Assembly (NCBI GenBank): GCA_009760855.2
Contig: WPIO01000040.1
Span: forward strand, 3,407,001 to 3,471,000
DNA: 64,000 nucleotides
Reading direction: 5' to 3'
From: Cristatella mucedo
Taxonomy: Eukaryota > Bryozoa > Phylactolaemata > Cristatellidae
Below are positions 28,535 to 40,540 of the stretch, one piece after another. The position numbers and the translations under genes are program-made. How positions within the stretch are numbered: the first letter of the stretch is position 1; each line of letters starts with the position of its first letter. The notes beneath the pieces were generated by a model, which saw only the letters and a program-made list of their open reading frames with translations, was not told the origin of the DNA and did not search any database.

Positions 28535-29478
28535 CTAGCTCCGACCAAGCGCGCGGTCCGGCGTCGCGGCGACGATGGCCAGCGGCGGCAGCAGCACCCA
28601 CAGCATCCGGTCGCCGGCTGCCCGCACCGCGGTGCCACAGGGCGAGCTCGTGCTGCTGCCGCGCTCCGCGGCCGTGGCTGCAGCAGCCGCCGGACGAGTC
28701 GCCGCCGCCGCTGATGTCGCTGCTGGAGTTGGCGATCGTGCGTCGACGTCGACCACAGACGGCGACGATGAAGCGATCGGTAGCGTCGTTCCGCCGGCGC
28801 TGCTGCTGCTGCCGATCCAGCACTGCCGCGGCGGCGGCGGAGACGACGGCGGGGGCGCCTCGACCCATGCTGTGATGCCGCCGTCCCCGGCGGCGGCGAC
28901 GGTAGAGCAGTTGGGCACCGCCGCCGCTGGCGCGCAGAGCGCTGGCAGCTGTGACAGCGACGCGTTGGCAGCCAGCGCCGCCGTCGCCGGGCAGCCGCCG
29001 GACGGCCGATAGCTAGCTATGGGCTCGAGGTCATCCTCCCAATCGTCGTGGGCGGATGACCGAATCTTGCGCCTCCGCCGAACGCTCAGGTTCGCGCACT
29101 TGACCCCGTCGATGGCCTCCGTCGTCGGGCAGCGGCGGTACGTCTCGCTCAGCCAGCGCGTGTCGCAGTCGCAGTGCCACTGCTGCTCGCGCAGCGACAG
29201 CGTCGTGAGGTTGGCGACCTCGCACAGCGCGTAGTACTGGCACGCCGACAGCGAGCGCAAGCCGATGTCGTCCAAGTAGAGAGAGCGAAGGCCGACGGGC
29301 AGCGCGAGCGGCCCTCCTCCTCCTCCTACGCCGCCGCCGACGTCGCCGAGGCTGACCAGCTGATTGCCGCTGAGCACGAGCCGCTTCAGGTGCCGATAGC
29401 ACGACAGTCGTCGCCAGCTCAGCGTCGATATGGTGTTACCCGACAGATTGAGTGACTCGAGACGCGGCACGTCGCCAC
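28535..29478 (-). CDS. LRR protein exon 2
   Basis: Acceptor cgttgcag at 29,479-29,480. Encodes the remaining LRRs, the LRRCT cysteines, the low-complexity stalk and the hydrophobic C-terminus, to the stop at 28,535-28,537. The antisense frame at 28,575-29,012 is a shadow. Confidence 0.85.
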
Positions 29479-31117
29479 CTGCAACGAACGACGGCGAGCT
29501 CGTTCGGCCTGTCGTCGCGAAGGCGTCGTCTCTCGGCGGCGGCGGCAGTCAAGAGCGCTCGAAAGCTAAAGTTAAGGCGCACGACGCCTAAGGCGCACCC
29601 CGACCAAGGTCTGACTGAAGGTTGGGGGGTCGAGCTCGGAGGCATAATGCGAAGGGCCAGAATTATTAGATAATTATCAATAATTAATAAATAATAAATA
29701 ATGAATAATAAATAATTATTAGAGATTAAGTTCTCTTATGGCGCTATACAAATGAATTATATCGTTATTATGAATAATAATAATTATGAATCGTTATTAG
29801 GAATTATATTATATTTATGTACTTTTTTTTATCCACGAGGAGGAGCCGGAGCGAGCTCGGATCCGGGTCACCGGGTCATCGCGGGTCACCCGAAAGTAAG
29901 CGAAGTAAAAGCCTAAAGAAGTAGAAGCTCTTGAACGCGAGTCGGCTCCGTGACGCCAATGCCGAAGCGAACGCCTGCAGAGCACATGCCGTGCATCAGC
30001 CAACGGCGTGCGACATTCTTCGACTTCAACGATCTCTCACTTCCTTTGAAGTAACAGTAATAATAAATTTAATATCGTGTCCTCAGAGAACTCCCTTCAT
30101 TCTCTGGCTCCAGCATACCCATCAGAACTTGTCCCCGGCCAAGCCAAGCATGGCACCAGTAGCTGTTCTGATTTAAATCGTTTAGATGTATCTCGTGCGA
30201 ACCTCAACACCGTTGGAGACCGTGCTGCCTTTAGTTCCTATGCTCCTAAAGCCTGTAACTCACTCCCGACTGACGTCACTACGTCCCCTGACATGGCGGC
30301 ATTTAAAAAGAAGCTTAAAACGCACTTGTTTATTAAGAATTAATTAGCCTTATGATCCGTCCTTTGCGTGCTTATACGTGCTTACACTACGCCTGCTGCT
30401 ACTGACCGTATCCACACGTTGACCCTGTGCAGGTCACATCTAACAATGTTACGCTTGATGACATTGCGAATGTTACCGCGCTCAGCGCCGGCGCGGCGCG
30501 CACGCGGTGGGACGTGGCGGCGTCGGTTCGCGGCGGCGGCACGCCGGGCGGACTGTCTCGCGCCCGTGCACGCGCGCGGACGCACCGTCGGGCAGATTGA
30601 CGGTGCCGTTGAAAGAGCCCAGGTGATTTTTGCTCAGGTCGAGCTCACGCAGCTCCGTCAGGTTCGCGAACGCCCCGTCGGCGAGACGAGAGATCCAGTT
30701 TCGCGTCAGGCGCAGCTCGCGCAGGCCGCCGGCGACGGCGGCGAACGCGCCCGCCTGGACGGCCGTGACTGTCGTGATGCCGCTCAGCTCGAACGAGACC
30801 AGCTCGTCGCAGCGCGACGGCGGAGCGGCGACGAAGGCGGGCATCTGCGGCCCGAACGCGTCCGGAAATGGCGTCGTGCAGCGGCGCGCCACCGACCCGA
30901 GCTCCTGGCAGTTGCAGCGCAGCGTGGCGCGCGTGACGCCGTCGAGAGGCGAGCGCTCCTGCGTGCAGCCGCTATCGCACCTCAGCGGCGCCGCGAGGTA
31001 GGGGCCGCACGCTGCCGCCCGAGCGCCGTGCGGCAGAAGGCCGCCGAGCGGCAGCCATAGCAGCAGCGGCAGCAGGAGCGGCGGCGGCGGCGACGCGGAC
31101 GTCGCGAGCTGTAGCAT
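28535..31117 (-). CDS. Secreted/surface leucine-rich-repeat protein (two exons)
   Basis: Two minus-strand exons (31117-30586 and 29478-28535) join with phase 1 at donor gtgcgt and acceptor cgttgcag, giving 491 codons. Residues 1 to about 35 form a signal peptide (LLLPLLLWLPLGGLL) followed by a Cys-rich LRRNT-like segment. LRRs follow: LRELRLTRNWISRLADGAF, LRELDLSKNHL, LESLNLSGNTISTLSW, LKRLVLSGNQLVSL and LRSLYLDDIGLRSLS. An LRRCT cap follows (WHCDCDTRWL, with later cysteines). The C-terminal half is Ala/Ser/Pro-rich and ends with a short hydrophobic run (MLWVLLPPLAIVAA), which may be a membrane anchor or GPI signal. I cannot assign an ortholog; adhesion or receptor functions are typical of the class. 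The intron holds a LINE fragment. Confidence 0.85.
29640..29830 (+). mobile_element. AT-rich SINE/LINE tail fragment
   Basis: gattaagttctcttatggcgctatacaaatgaattat at 29,720-29,760 is the sense-strand family-B tail, embedded in (AATAA)n-like sequence within the LRR intron. Confidence 0.6.
30055..30475 (+). mobile_element. CR1-like LINE 3' fragment, family 1
   Basis: A scrap of minus-strand tail (gtgtcctcagagaactc, 30,073-30,095) abuts a + strand copy reading NLNTVGDRAAFSSYAPKACN and SLPTDVTTSPDMAAFKKKLK (about 30,200-30,330), plus part of its tail. It lies in the LRR intron, antisense to that gene. Confidence 0.8.
30586..31117 (-). CDS. LRR protein exon 1
   Basis: Start ATG at 31,115-31,117 (MLQLATSASPPPP), signal peptide, Cys-rich N-cap and the first LRRs up to NLPD. 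A TTG-started extension upstream has no ATG, so I chose this start. The donor is gtgcgt. Confidence 0.85.
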
Positions 31118-32880
31118 CTTCGTCAACCGCTGTCGTCGTTGCCGTTGTGGTCGAGCGAGTTGACGCGGCGGCGCCGGCGCAGGAGCGACGCCGGAGCGTC
31201 GGCGTTGCAGGCGGCGTATGTACCAGCGGCGACGCTACGAGAAAGAGCGAGAAAACAAAAAACGCTGCGGCGCCTTAAAGCGAGGCATCCGCAGCGATCG
31301 GCATCTCGCGATCCTATGACATAAGCGGAGAGCTCCGCGGCGGCGGCGGCGTCGGCCCCGCCCGCCCCGGCGTCGCTTGTCGGCGTCGGCTCGCACCGAG
31401 GCCGGGGTCGAGCGTGGATCAAAGCGAGACGCCGGTCCGCATCGATCGTCGAGAAGCATCGACGCCGGCCGACGACGCTGGATCGAATCCTGGCAATGGC
31501 GAGTGTTTTGTTTAAGCTAGTTAAAGCAGGAGCCATGGCCGCCGACCTAGCCGGTCGCGACCGAATCGACGTGCGCGCGTCGACGCGTTCGACGCGATCG
31601 AACGATCGATCGATCGTTTGATCGTTTCGACGCGACCGACGTGCGCGCGCGCCGGAAGGGCGGCGCCCCATGCTCGTCAGGATCGGCGTGCGCCGGAAGG
31701 GCGGCGCCCCATGCTCGTCTGCGCCGCTGCGGCGCCCCCGGCGTCGCGGCGCGCGATCGCGAGCCAACGCGCGGAAGTCCAAAGCGAGGCGCACCGAGGT
31801 CACCAGACCCGCGCCATTTTTCGTCTTCTTTTTCTTTTGTCTGTCTGGCGAAATCACCTTTGCTTCCGCTTCGGCATCGACTTGCGCTTCGGGATTCGTT
31901 TGAATTTGGGCCTCATCGCATTCAGCCAGACGCGGGGGACGTCGAACGACGCTGCAGCTGCGGCTAGCTTAGCGCGAGCTTTCCCCCGACCTGTCGCCCG
32001 GTCCAAAGTGAGTCGAACAACGGATATTCAAGATGGCGGCGGCAGCTGATTTCGACGGCGCCCCGGCGCTCGTCTGATCTTGAAAGTGACGGACGCGGGC
32101 GTTCAGGCGGAACGCCGGGATTCGGTGGGCGAGAACGCCCGGGCTGGAATTGGAAACAATTGGAAATTGGAAATATTGGAAGCCAAGGCTTATGGCCATT
32201 CTTTTTTTGGAAAGTGGTGGTAAGATCGACAGTCCTTGCGAGAAAGCACGAACCGTCCACGAATCTCGACGGCCAAATGCATCGGCTGCTGTTCGAATCG
32301 CAGCGGACGTGCTGCGAATACCGCAGCTCTGGTCGAATCAAGCCGTAGCAACTCGTAGGCTTGTAACCGAGTTCCAGGGGTCAGAGGCTAATTCCCGCCA
32401 AACCCCGCCATACTCCGGCCACGCTGCCGCTCGCCATGCCGCCGAGCTAGGGTAAGGCGAGCGGCCGTCACGCTAAACCTCTTCATAATAACGCATGCGT
32501 CAACAACAACAGGGGAACTAAACAAGTCTACAGGGAGGGTCCTATACACAGTACACTACGGGGGCACAAGACGACGCAGCAAACGCGAACAAACGTGTTA
32601 GTTGTGGTCAGTCAGCTTCTGCAGCCCTGTCGTTGCAACGACTCCGAATCCCCGTCCAAAACCCGGCTGGCCGAGTAACTGCTGGCTAGTCCGAGTCGAC
32701 AACTACCACAGTCGTAAGCTTCCACCGAAAGACGCCAACACACGGGGGGGTCACGAACACGCTACACGGGGAACGCGAAATATACAAGTCAACAACGAGC
32801 GAGCTATCCACTCTGCTCGGGCCTTGGGTACTCGTTCCCTTGCGTGCGTGGCCGCATCGCCGCAGCACGCCTGATCGCCG
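31118..32880. other. CpG-rich 5' flank of the LRR gene
   Basis: High-CpG sequence upstream (in the minus-strand sense) of the LRR start, probably promoter and 5' UTR. It contains a 30-bp direct duplication gcgccggaagggcggcgccccatgctcgtc at 31,649-31,678 and 31,690-31,719 and a palindrome-rich run of gatcgatcg at about 31,590-31,625. No further gene was recognised. Confidence 0.5.
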
Positions 32881-32883
32881 AAG

Positions 32884-32993
32884 TGGACGCTCCCGGTCTC
32901 GCCGAGTTATGAACCTGGATTCGTGCAGGCGTGCTCCGCGATGCTTTCAGGTACGAATCCAGGTGCATAACTCGGCGAGACCGGGAGCGTCCA
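32884..32993. repeat. 41-bp inverted repeat (hairpin, 28-nt loop)
   Basis: Arm 32884-32924 (tggacgctcccggtctcgcc...) and arm 32953-32993 are reverse complements with a single mismatch. The loop is 32925-32952. No terminal duplication or ORF lies inside. Confidence 0.95.
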
Positions 32994-32999
32994 ACACCA

Positions 33000-34329
33000 C
33001 GACTTACTTGGCCAACTTTCCGTACACAAGAGCCCCGGTGCCCTCTCGTCACCACACATCCGGCAATGCATAGGTCCCGACCCTAGCCGGTGACTCTCAT
33101 TACAGCCGCCTGGTCCCAGCCAACCGAACCCAGCCTGCGTACAGGCTTGCATTCAATACATTCCGCTAATGCTAGCAGGTTCCCGCGGGAGGAGCGCTTG
33201 CTTGCGGCGGCCTCCTGCTACCCCGTTAAAATTGAGGCTCGCGCGGTGCGTCGCACGACGTCGGTCGCCGGTTTCCCGTCTCGGGTTCCGGTCACGTGAC
33301 CGACTCTTCCCGCCAAGAGTCGACCCAGACGGTTCATTCGGGCTTTCCGGGTGGCGGCACCAAGAGGTAAACTGCGCTCCGGATGTACGGCAGGTGACTA
33401 GCTGACGTTTCTATGGGGAGATTTAAGGTGGCCGTCGACGCGCATTCGGTTTTGCCGAGGCACGCGCTCACGCAAACGTGGCGAAGACCAACGCCGCCGC
33501 AAGGGGCGAGTGGCTGACCTCGCGAAAGGGCAAAGGGTGCGATGTCATCCGCAAGCGGCTCCGCTTGAGATCGCAGCCGCTTCGTAGCGCTCGGATCAAG
33601 CCGCGTGCGGAGAGGAAGGAAGGTCGCGCCTTCCTTCCTCGAGGCAGCGCTACCGCAGGCGCTGCCTCGCTGTACGGCTGCGGCGGCGGCGGCGGCGGTA
33701 CCTGCTACGTAGCTGCGGTCGCCTCGGACTGACGACCGCGTGACTCACTCGTCGAGCGGTGAGAGGTGACGGTGAGAGAGAGAGAGAGAGAGCCGAGTTC
33801 CTCCTGCGGCTCAGCGGCCGTCGGCGCGTCGGGCGCCTCCAGCTACGGCTGCAGCGATGAATGCGCCCGGTTGGACCTCCGGTGGTAGCAGTGCGCCCCA
33901 AGTAGGAGGGTCGTGACCTCGCCTCTAGAGTTACGCTTGTTTGGGGTGAACGGTAGTAATTGGTAGGGCGGTGGGCTCGCCGAGTCCTAGCCTAGCCTCT
34001 GCGCGGCGACACGTCGCTCGCTGGTGCTCGGTGTGACCCCGGAGGAGATGGAGATCACTCCGCTCGGAGCAGCGAGCATCCAGATCAGATCGGAGCAGCG
34101 AAGCGAGAGGGACGTAGCGTTTGGAGGTGCGAAAGGTGAAGGCGAAGGAGACGGGTGGAAGAACCCGGAAGAGGAGGGGCGATGGAGAGGGAGGTGTGTG
34201 CATTTAGCAGTGAACAGTAGTAAGCGCTGGGATGTAAATCTGCTGGAGCCATCGGCCGCGAAATTTGTAACAAGATGGTAGATACGACGTACGGCGAATC
34301 GAGAAAGACCGAGACATAGGGAGACGTAG

Positions 34330-34330
<1 letters not shown>
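33000..34330. other. No recognised gene
   Basis: GC-rich sequence with the hairpins listed separately and compositional frames on both strands. A short (GA)n run lies at 33,775-33,792. Confidence 0.45.
33612..33668. repeat. Two back-to-back perfect hairpins
   Basis: First: gaggaaggaagg (33612-33623), loop tcgcg, ccttccttcctc to 33640. Second starts at the next base: gaggcagcgc (33641-33650), loop taccgcag, gcgctgcctc to 33668. Both are perfect. Confidence 0.95.
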
Positions 34331-34796
<466 letters not shown>

Positions 34797-34799
34797 GCG

Positions 34800-35300
34800 A
34801 GATAATAATACTATGAGATAGTAATACATTTGACATAGCGCCCTCAGAAAACTCGATCTCTTTCTAGGCACTTTAAATTTGCTGCAAAGGAAGCACGATC
34901 GAATGGTCAGTGGTAGAATGCTGAATAAACGATAAGGATAACATGGTTATCGGTGACATCCACAGGGTTAGCATGCAAGTGTGGTTGGTGGCAGCATGCA
35001 AAAGTGTCATCAAGCATAAGAACATAAAGGTCGAATTACAGGCACGCACTAAATGCTGTGATAAATAGATGAGACTTTAGTTTCTTTTTAAACGTGGTCA
35101 AGTCAGAGGATGTCGTGACGGAAGTCGGCAGTGAGTTCAGGGCCTTGGGAGCATACGAACTAAAGGCACGGTCGCCAAAGGATTTGAGGTTTGTACGAGG
35201 TATGGGGAAACACTTAAAAAGAGGTCACTAGTGAACTCCTTAAATGTAGACATTGAGGTGCTGCAAGAAATTGAGGGACAGCATTCCAGATGGGGATGGA
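34800..35300 (-). mobile_element. CR1-like LINE 3' fragment, family 1
   Basis: (ATA)n, then gacatagcgccctcagaaaactcgatctctttctaggcacttt, the gcatgc sub-tail and the reverse complement of the ORF end (tttaaacgtggtcaagtcag...gagttcagggccttgggagcatacgaac). Confidence 0.82.
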
Positions 35301-35374
35301 ATCCATCTTAGCGATGGACGATGGGGTGTAATAGGGACGGACTCCCTGATCTTTTCTATCTTGTTGACACAGAA

Positions 35375-35577
35375 GCTAAAGAAGCGATCGGCTAGATCGT
35401 CACTAGGATCAGCTAGATCGTCACTAGGTAATGAGCTAGATCATCACTAGGATCAGCTAGATCGTCACTAGGTAATGAGCTAGATCATCACTAGGATCAG
35501 CTAGATCGTCACTAGGTAATGAGCTAGATCATCACTAGGTAAGGTGCTAAAGAAGCGATCGGCTAGATCATCACTAA
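35375..35577. repeat. Tandem array of gctagatcrtcactagg units
   Basis: About nine 17-20 bp units arranged in a 39-bp higher order (gctagatcgtcactaggatca / gctagatcatcactaggtaatga). The flanking phrase gctaaagaagcgatcg occurs at both ends (35,375 and 35,546), consistent with unequal exchange. Confidence 0.92.
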
Positions 35578-35740
35578 ATAAATAAATAGATAAATACACT
35601 TCATTTATATAGCGCCACAAGAGAACTTGATCTCTGCTCAGGCGCTTCACATACGCTCGAGCCCACGACCTCAGCCAGACCTTGGTCGGGGCGAGAGCAC
35701 CTTAACCGCTAGACCAAACCAGCTCGGTAGGTAAGGAGCT
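35578..35740 (-). mobile_element. tRNA-derived SINE family B, near complete
   Basis: On the minus strand: the tRNA-like head ggtttggtctagcggttaaggtgc with B-box gggctcgagcg, then the tail gcgcctgagcagagatcaagttctcttgtggcgctatataaatgaag and (TTTA)n. It is the best copy showing head and LINE-like tail together. Confidence 0.82.
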
Positions 35741-36460
35741 GGGACCTGCGAGAGCTACAGAGGTAGTTGATCGTAGACCTAGAGATTAGACCGAGACCGT
35801 AGACCGTAGACCGAGAGATTGCGCATCCGCGAATCAGCAATTTCTTTTATAGAACCTAGACTGGGCCTTGTCTAGAGTCGACAAGCCTTCGACTAACAGC
35901 CAGTCCTGATCGTTTGCATGATCCTTCGGCCGCAGGAAGCTTTTTCCTTCGGCTTTCGCTTAGTAGCTTCGCAGCTTGCAAGTTCTTCTTGTCTTCGGTA
36001 AAACGATAGGCGGTCTGAGCGAGGGCGCACAGTGCGTACTTGGTCAGAGGTGCAAACTCGTCGAGTATGTCAGCTATGACGAGTTGCAGCGATCTACGAT
36101 ATGACGACAAGGTTAAATTGATTGCCATGCTTTGTTGCTAACTGCATGCGGTGGTGATAGCCGTTAAGGCTCTCCTGCCACTACACAAATGAGGCAAATA
36201 AAGCAGCTAATATTTCTTTGATTATTCCATTGGCCGACGAAGGCAGATTATCGCGTGTGTAGGGAGCCTGCTGAGCGAATGGTAAGTCTAATTAGCGATC
36301 GGCGGCTTGTTCGTGGCGCCCATTGACGCTGAAGAAGAGGCTGCACAATTCAAATAATCGTGCGTTGTATCAGAAAATGTGCCTTTATTTCAGCATCTTG
36401 GAACATCTTGCTGTGCATGGCTCGAGCAGTGTTTGTGCTTTTTATAGGTTAGCTTTTTAA
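35741..36460. other. No recognised gene; partial SINE
   Basis: A family-A SINE 3' part lies at 36,140-36,215 (gcggtggtgatagccgttaaggctc...caaatgaggc). The minus frame at 35,856-36,128 shows no family resemblance. Confidence 0.45.
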
Positions 36461-36462
36461 CT

Positions 36463-36463
<1 letters not shown>

Positions 36464-36515
<52 letters not shown>

Positions 36516-36711
36516 CTCTCGCTTCCTCTCGCCTCCGCTCTCTCTTTCTCTCTTGCTAGCTCCATCTCTCTCCCTCTCTCTTTTTCTTTCCATCTACCTC
36601 TCTCTCCTTCTCTCACTCTCTTTCCCCTACCGATCTCTCTTCCTCTCTCTCTTTCTCCCTCTCCGTCTCTACCTCTCTCGCCCTCTCTCTCGCCCTCTCT
36701 CTCGCCCTCTC

Positions 36712-36745
<34 letters not shown>

Positions 36746-36872
36746 CCCCTCTCTCGCTCCCCCTCTCTCTCTCTCTTTCTTTCTCTATCTCTCCTTCCCT
36801 CTCTCGCTCTCTCTTCCTGTCTCTCTCGCTAGCTCTTTCTCCTCTCTCTCTCTCTTCTCATCCTCTATCTAC

Positions 36873-36904
<32 letters not shown>

Positions 36905-37070
36905 CCCTCTGTCACTAGCTCCATTTCTCTCACTCTCTCTCTCTCTTCCTTTGACTCTTGCTAGCTCTCTCTTTCTCTCTCCCCCTCTCTCTCCACAACT
37001 CTCTTTCTCTCTGTCTCTCTTTTTCTCCCCCTCCATCTCTCTCTCTCTCTCTCTCTCTCTGTCTCCATTC
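36464..37070. repeat. (CT)n microsatellite, interrupted
   Basis: About 600 bp of CT-rich simple sequence with ccc and ctag interruptions. Confidence 0.95.
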
Positions 37071-37639
37071 TCGCCTCCCGCTACCGAGAGCTACTAGTGT
37101 TTCTTGCCAATTGCAGAATTCTCTCTCGAAAGCCCAAGCTCCTGAGAACGTCGTTTACGGAAACCAATACAGCAAAGACCTGTTTAAAGCTTATCTGTTT
37201 GTTATTTGACCGTAGCGGGAATGAAACGACGTGCCTGTGGACATAAAACGTTTGTTGCTTCGAGCTGCTGGGTCTATCCGGCTGCTGGGTCCAACGCCGG
37301 CGTTCGATCCTGCGGCGGCGGCGGCTAGTAACCTGCATATTAGTTATGATCATGCGTACCTATTATCACCTCGTTGTCGTAGTTAAAATGCATTCCTAGA
37401 TGCTATTGCTGTTGTTAAGATCCATAAATTATGCACTAGCAAACGATAAGAGCCCCGAAGCCGACGCTGGGCCGCGAGCTGAGATACCGCTCGTTTGGCG
37501 GGAGCTGCGAGCTGATTGTACCCGCTCGTTAGGTATTCCTAGCATTGTCTCCAACCGCTCGGCACGTTCTCCCTCAAGCGTCACTGTAAATCTCTTCAAC
37601 TTGGTGGTCATCAGTCGTGTTATAACTCCGGCGGCCCAT

Positions 37640-39450
37640 TTCTAATAAATTCCTATTAAGAAGCCACCGAATTTCCGAAAAAGGTCTCGACCTGTTCGCC
37701 TTACCTGAAAATTGGCTTAATCGGTAAACTGCCCGATTATTGAAGACGTTACCCCGGCTGATTTCTCCTTCTTTTACGCCCCTAGATCCATCAAAAATAG
37801 GGGTGGAGTTGCTATTATCACGTGCTCGAAATTCGACTTCAAGCCATTTGCAAGACCCTTAAAGCAGTCTTTCTAATCGTCTCGTCTTCATTTCACCCGA
37901 CAACGAGCTACCGATGGTGGCAGTAGTCCATCGCCCACCAAGTACCAAGTCCTTCGGTTATCTAAGATTTCTCTGATCTAATTTTGATTCTGTGTGCAAG
38001 AAATATATCCTTCCTCGTTATGGGTGATTTCAACATTCATTTTGATAACTTATCAGGCGCATTCAGCACTGAATTTCGTGCAATGACTGACTCATCGTCT
38101 CTTGTGGCTTACGTGCATGGCCCTCCTTACGTCAAGGGTCACATAATCTACACATTTTTCTCATAGAAGGGCACTTAATTAGTATTACAATTATTCCGAA
38201 ATTCTGCTTATCTGATCAGCTGCAGATCTCATTCAGTCTACAATTTGTGCACTCATCTAAAATCATCTGTGAATAGAGAAACCTCAAGACTCTTGACATC
38301 GATGCTGTCCGTGCGAGAATATCTGCCTTGCTTCTGCTGCTCAGTCCTCCCCTCTGACCTGTCATCATCAGCAAGACGCTAGCTGACATGCACGACGAGT
38401 TTGCACCTCTGACTAAGCACATTGTGCGCCCTCGCCCAGACGGCGTTTGGTTTATCACAGACATTATACTAGCTAGGTTTACTAAGCGCAAGTTTGAAAA
38501 GGCATTGACAAGATCAGGACTGACCATCTACAGGCATACGAGGACTACTGTAGATAAGAAAGGTTAATGCTCACGATCGGCTCTGCCAGCTTGCGTCCTA
38601 TTGAATGAGCAGGAAATCTAAGCGTTCTGTCCAAAAGTGACCTTCCATTAGACGACCGCATCAGCTCCACAGTCAAGTCTGCCTACTTTCATCTACATAA
38701 CATTGCTTATAATTTGGGCTTACTTACACAGGGATACCACATTTAAATTGGTCCAGGCATTTGTGACATCCCATCTCGACTTCTGCAACTCAATGCTTGC
38801 TGGTCTGCCGGCCTATGCAATCAAGTGCTTTCAGCTTGTGAAAAACTCTGCAGCTAGGTTGTCTGTCGTGAGCCTTGACGTTGCCACATCAACCACTTCT
38901 CGCCGATCTGCACTGGCTCCATGTCAAGCAGCGCATTGACTTCAAGGTTCTGTCACTCATTTTTAGGTTCGTTCATTCTTTGGCTCCAGCACACCTATGC
39001 GATCTATTTCCCAATAGGATAAGCATTGTACCGCTCGCTTTTCGGAGTCTACTCGTTTATGTATAGCTCGTACGAACCTCAAATCTTTTGGAGATCATGC
39101 ATGTAGTTCATGTACTCCCAAAGTCTAGAACTCACTTCCGATTTTCGTCGCGGCATCTCCCGACTTGACCACATTTAAAAAGAAACTAAAACCGCATTTA
39201 TTTATGACAGCATTTAGTGTGTTCATGTGATTCGTCCTCTACGTGCTTATGCTTGCTGGCATTGTGCAAGCTGCAAACAACCATATTTGCATGCTGACCC
39301 CGTGCATGTCACGCCTAACTATGTTATGTTTGTTGTCGTTGAACATGCTACCACTGACCATTTGATTGTGTCTAGTGCCTAGAAAGAGATTGATTTTTCT
39401 GAGTGCGCTATATCAAATGTTTCCTTGTTATTATTACTATTACTATCAAA
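37640..39450 (+). mobile_element. CR1-like LINE, internally deleted
   Basis: The longest LINE copy in the window. It retains part of the apurinic-type endonuclease (FALPENWL, GGVAIITCSKF, VAVVHRPPS, and GDFNIHFDN at about 38,020-38,060). A linker follows (DEFAPLTKHIVRPRPDG, 38,395-38,450). It then jumps at about 38,560 to the C-terminal reverse-transcriptase region (KSDLPLDD, SAYFHLHNIA, LVKNSAARL, LHWLHVKQRIDFKVLSLIF) and the full tail ending near 39,430. The polymerase core is missing and stops and frameshifts are many, so it is inactive. Confidence 0.85.
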
Positions 39451-39540
39451 AAAGGATCACCCACCGCAGAAATCGATCGATCGAGCCCACCGCCTAGGTG
39501 TTGAAAGAAAGCACCTTACCTCCCAGTCTCTCATGGCCCT
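39440..39540 (-). mobile_element. SINE family A fragment
   Basis: ggatcacccaccgcagaaatcgatcg...ccaccgcctaggtg...caccttacc, the reverse complement of the tRNA-like head. It abuts the LINE 3' end, as at 20,315. Confidence 0.6.
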
Positions 39541-40247
39541 TAACATTAAATAACGAGATTGATCCTGGACGTCATGGTTAGCGTCACTCTGCGACTGGAT
39601 AGGAGTTATAAGCCTTTGCAATGGGCTGTCGCAAAGGTGCAAAGGCCCCGCCATCTGGCTGCACTCTACGAACGGCTGACACCTGAGCGTGCGTGTAGGT
39701 GTGGGCTGAGTATGCACAGCGAATTCGCAGCGAGCGGGCAAGCCGCTCGATCCCGCTGTCGCGAGGCAGGTTGTCACGTGGCACGGCACGGTTGCAAGCA
39801 GCTTGATTTCAGCAGCTGCCGGTAAGCAGCTCGGAAGACGATCGAAGCAGTCATTACGTCATTACGTGCGGAATTTCGGGTGGAGCTCGACGGCAAACGG
39901 AACAAAAACAGCGAGGCGAAGCGCGGGCGTCTGTTGGCGTTTCGCCCTACGCCTTCAGATTTCTTCCTCCCTCCTCGCGTTCCGATCGCCGAGGGCAGCT
40001 GGGCCGAGGAGTCACGTGAGAGTGGCTCAGCCTTCGCTCTCGAGCGCCCGGCGACGAGAGTGGGGCGGCGCCGGCACATGCGCTCACCGAACGAAGTACT
40101 TTGAACTGAGGGCCGACGCTTTGAAACCTGACCACTGCCCCGCTTAGCCACCGCTTAGCCACCATCCCGGCTCGGCTGGCCAAGAGAAAGGAGCTGGTAA
40201 CTGTAAACTCGGTAGACTGATTAGGAGTAAAATGAGAGACAAGGAAC
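39541..40247. other. No recognised gene
   Basis: GC-moderate sequence with compositional frames only. A gcttagccaccgcttagccacc tandem pair lies at about 40,141-40,163. Confidence 0.45.

Positions 40248-40540
<293 letters not shown>

Noticed and set aside
28575..29012. Plus-strand ORF of 145 codons across the LRR exon
   Set aside because: It is antisense to an LRR exon with a recognised LRR and LRRCT structure and has no features of its own.
35375..35577. CRISPR-like array
   Set aside because: Units are directly adjacent with no unique spacers, and the region is eukaryotic nuclear DNA.
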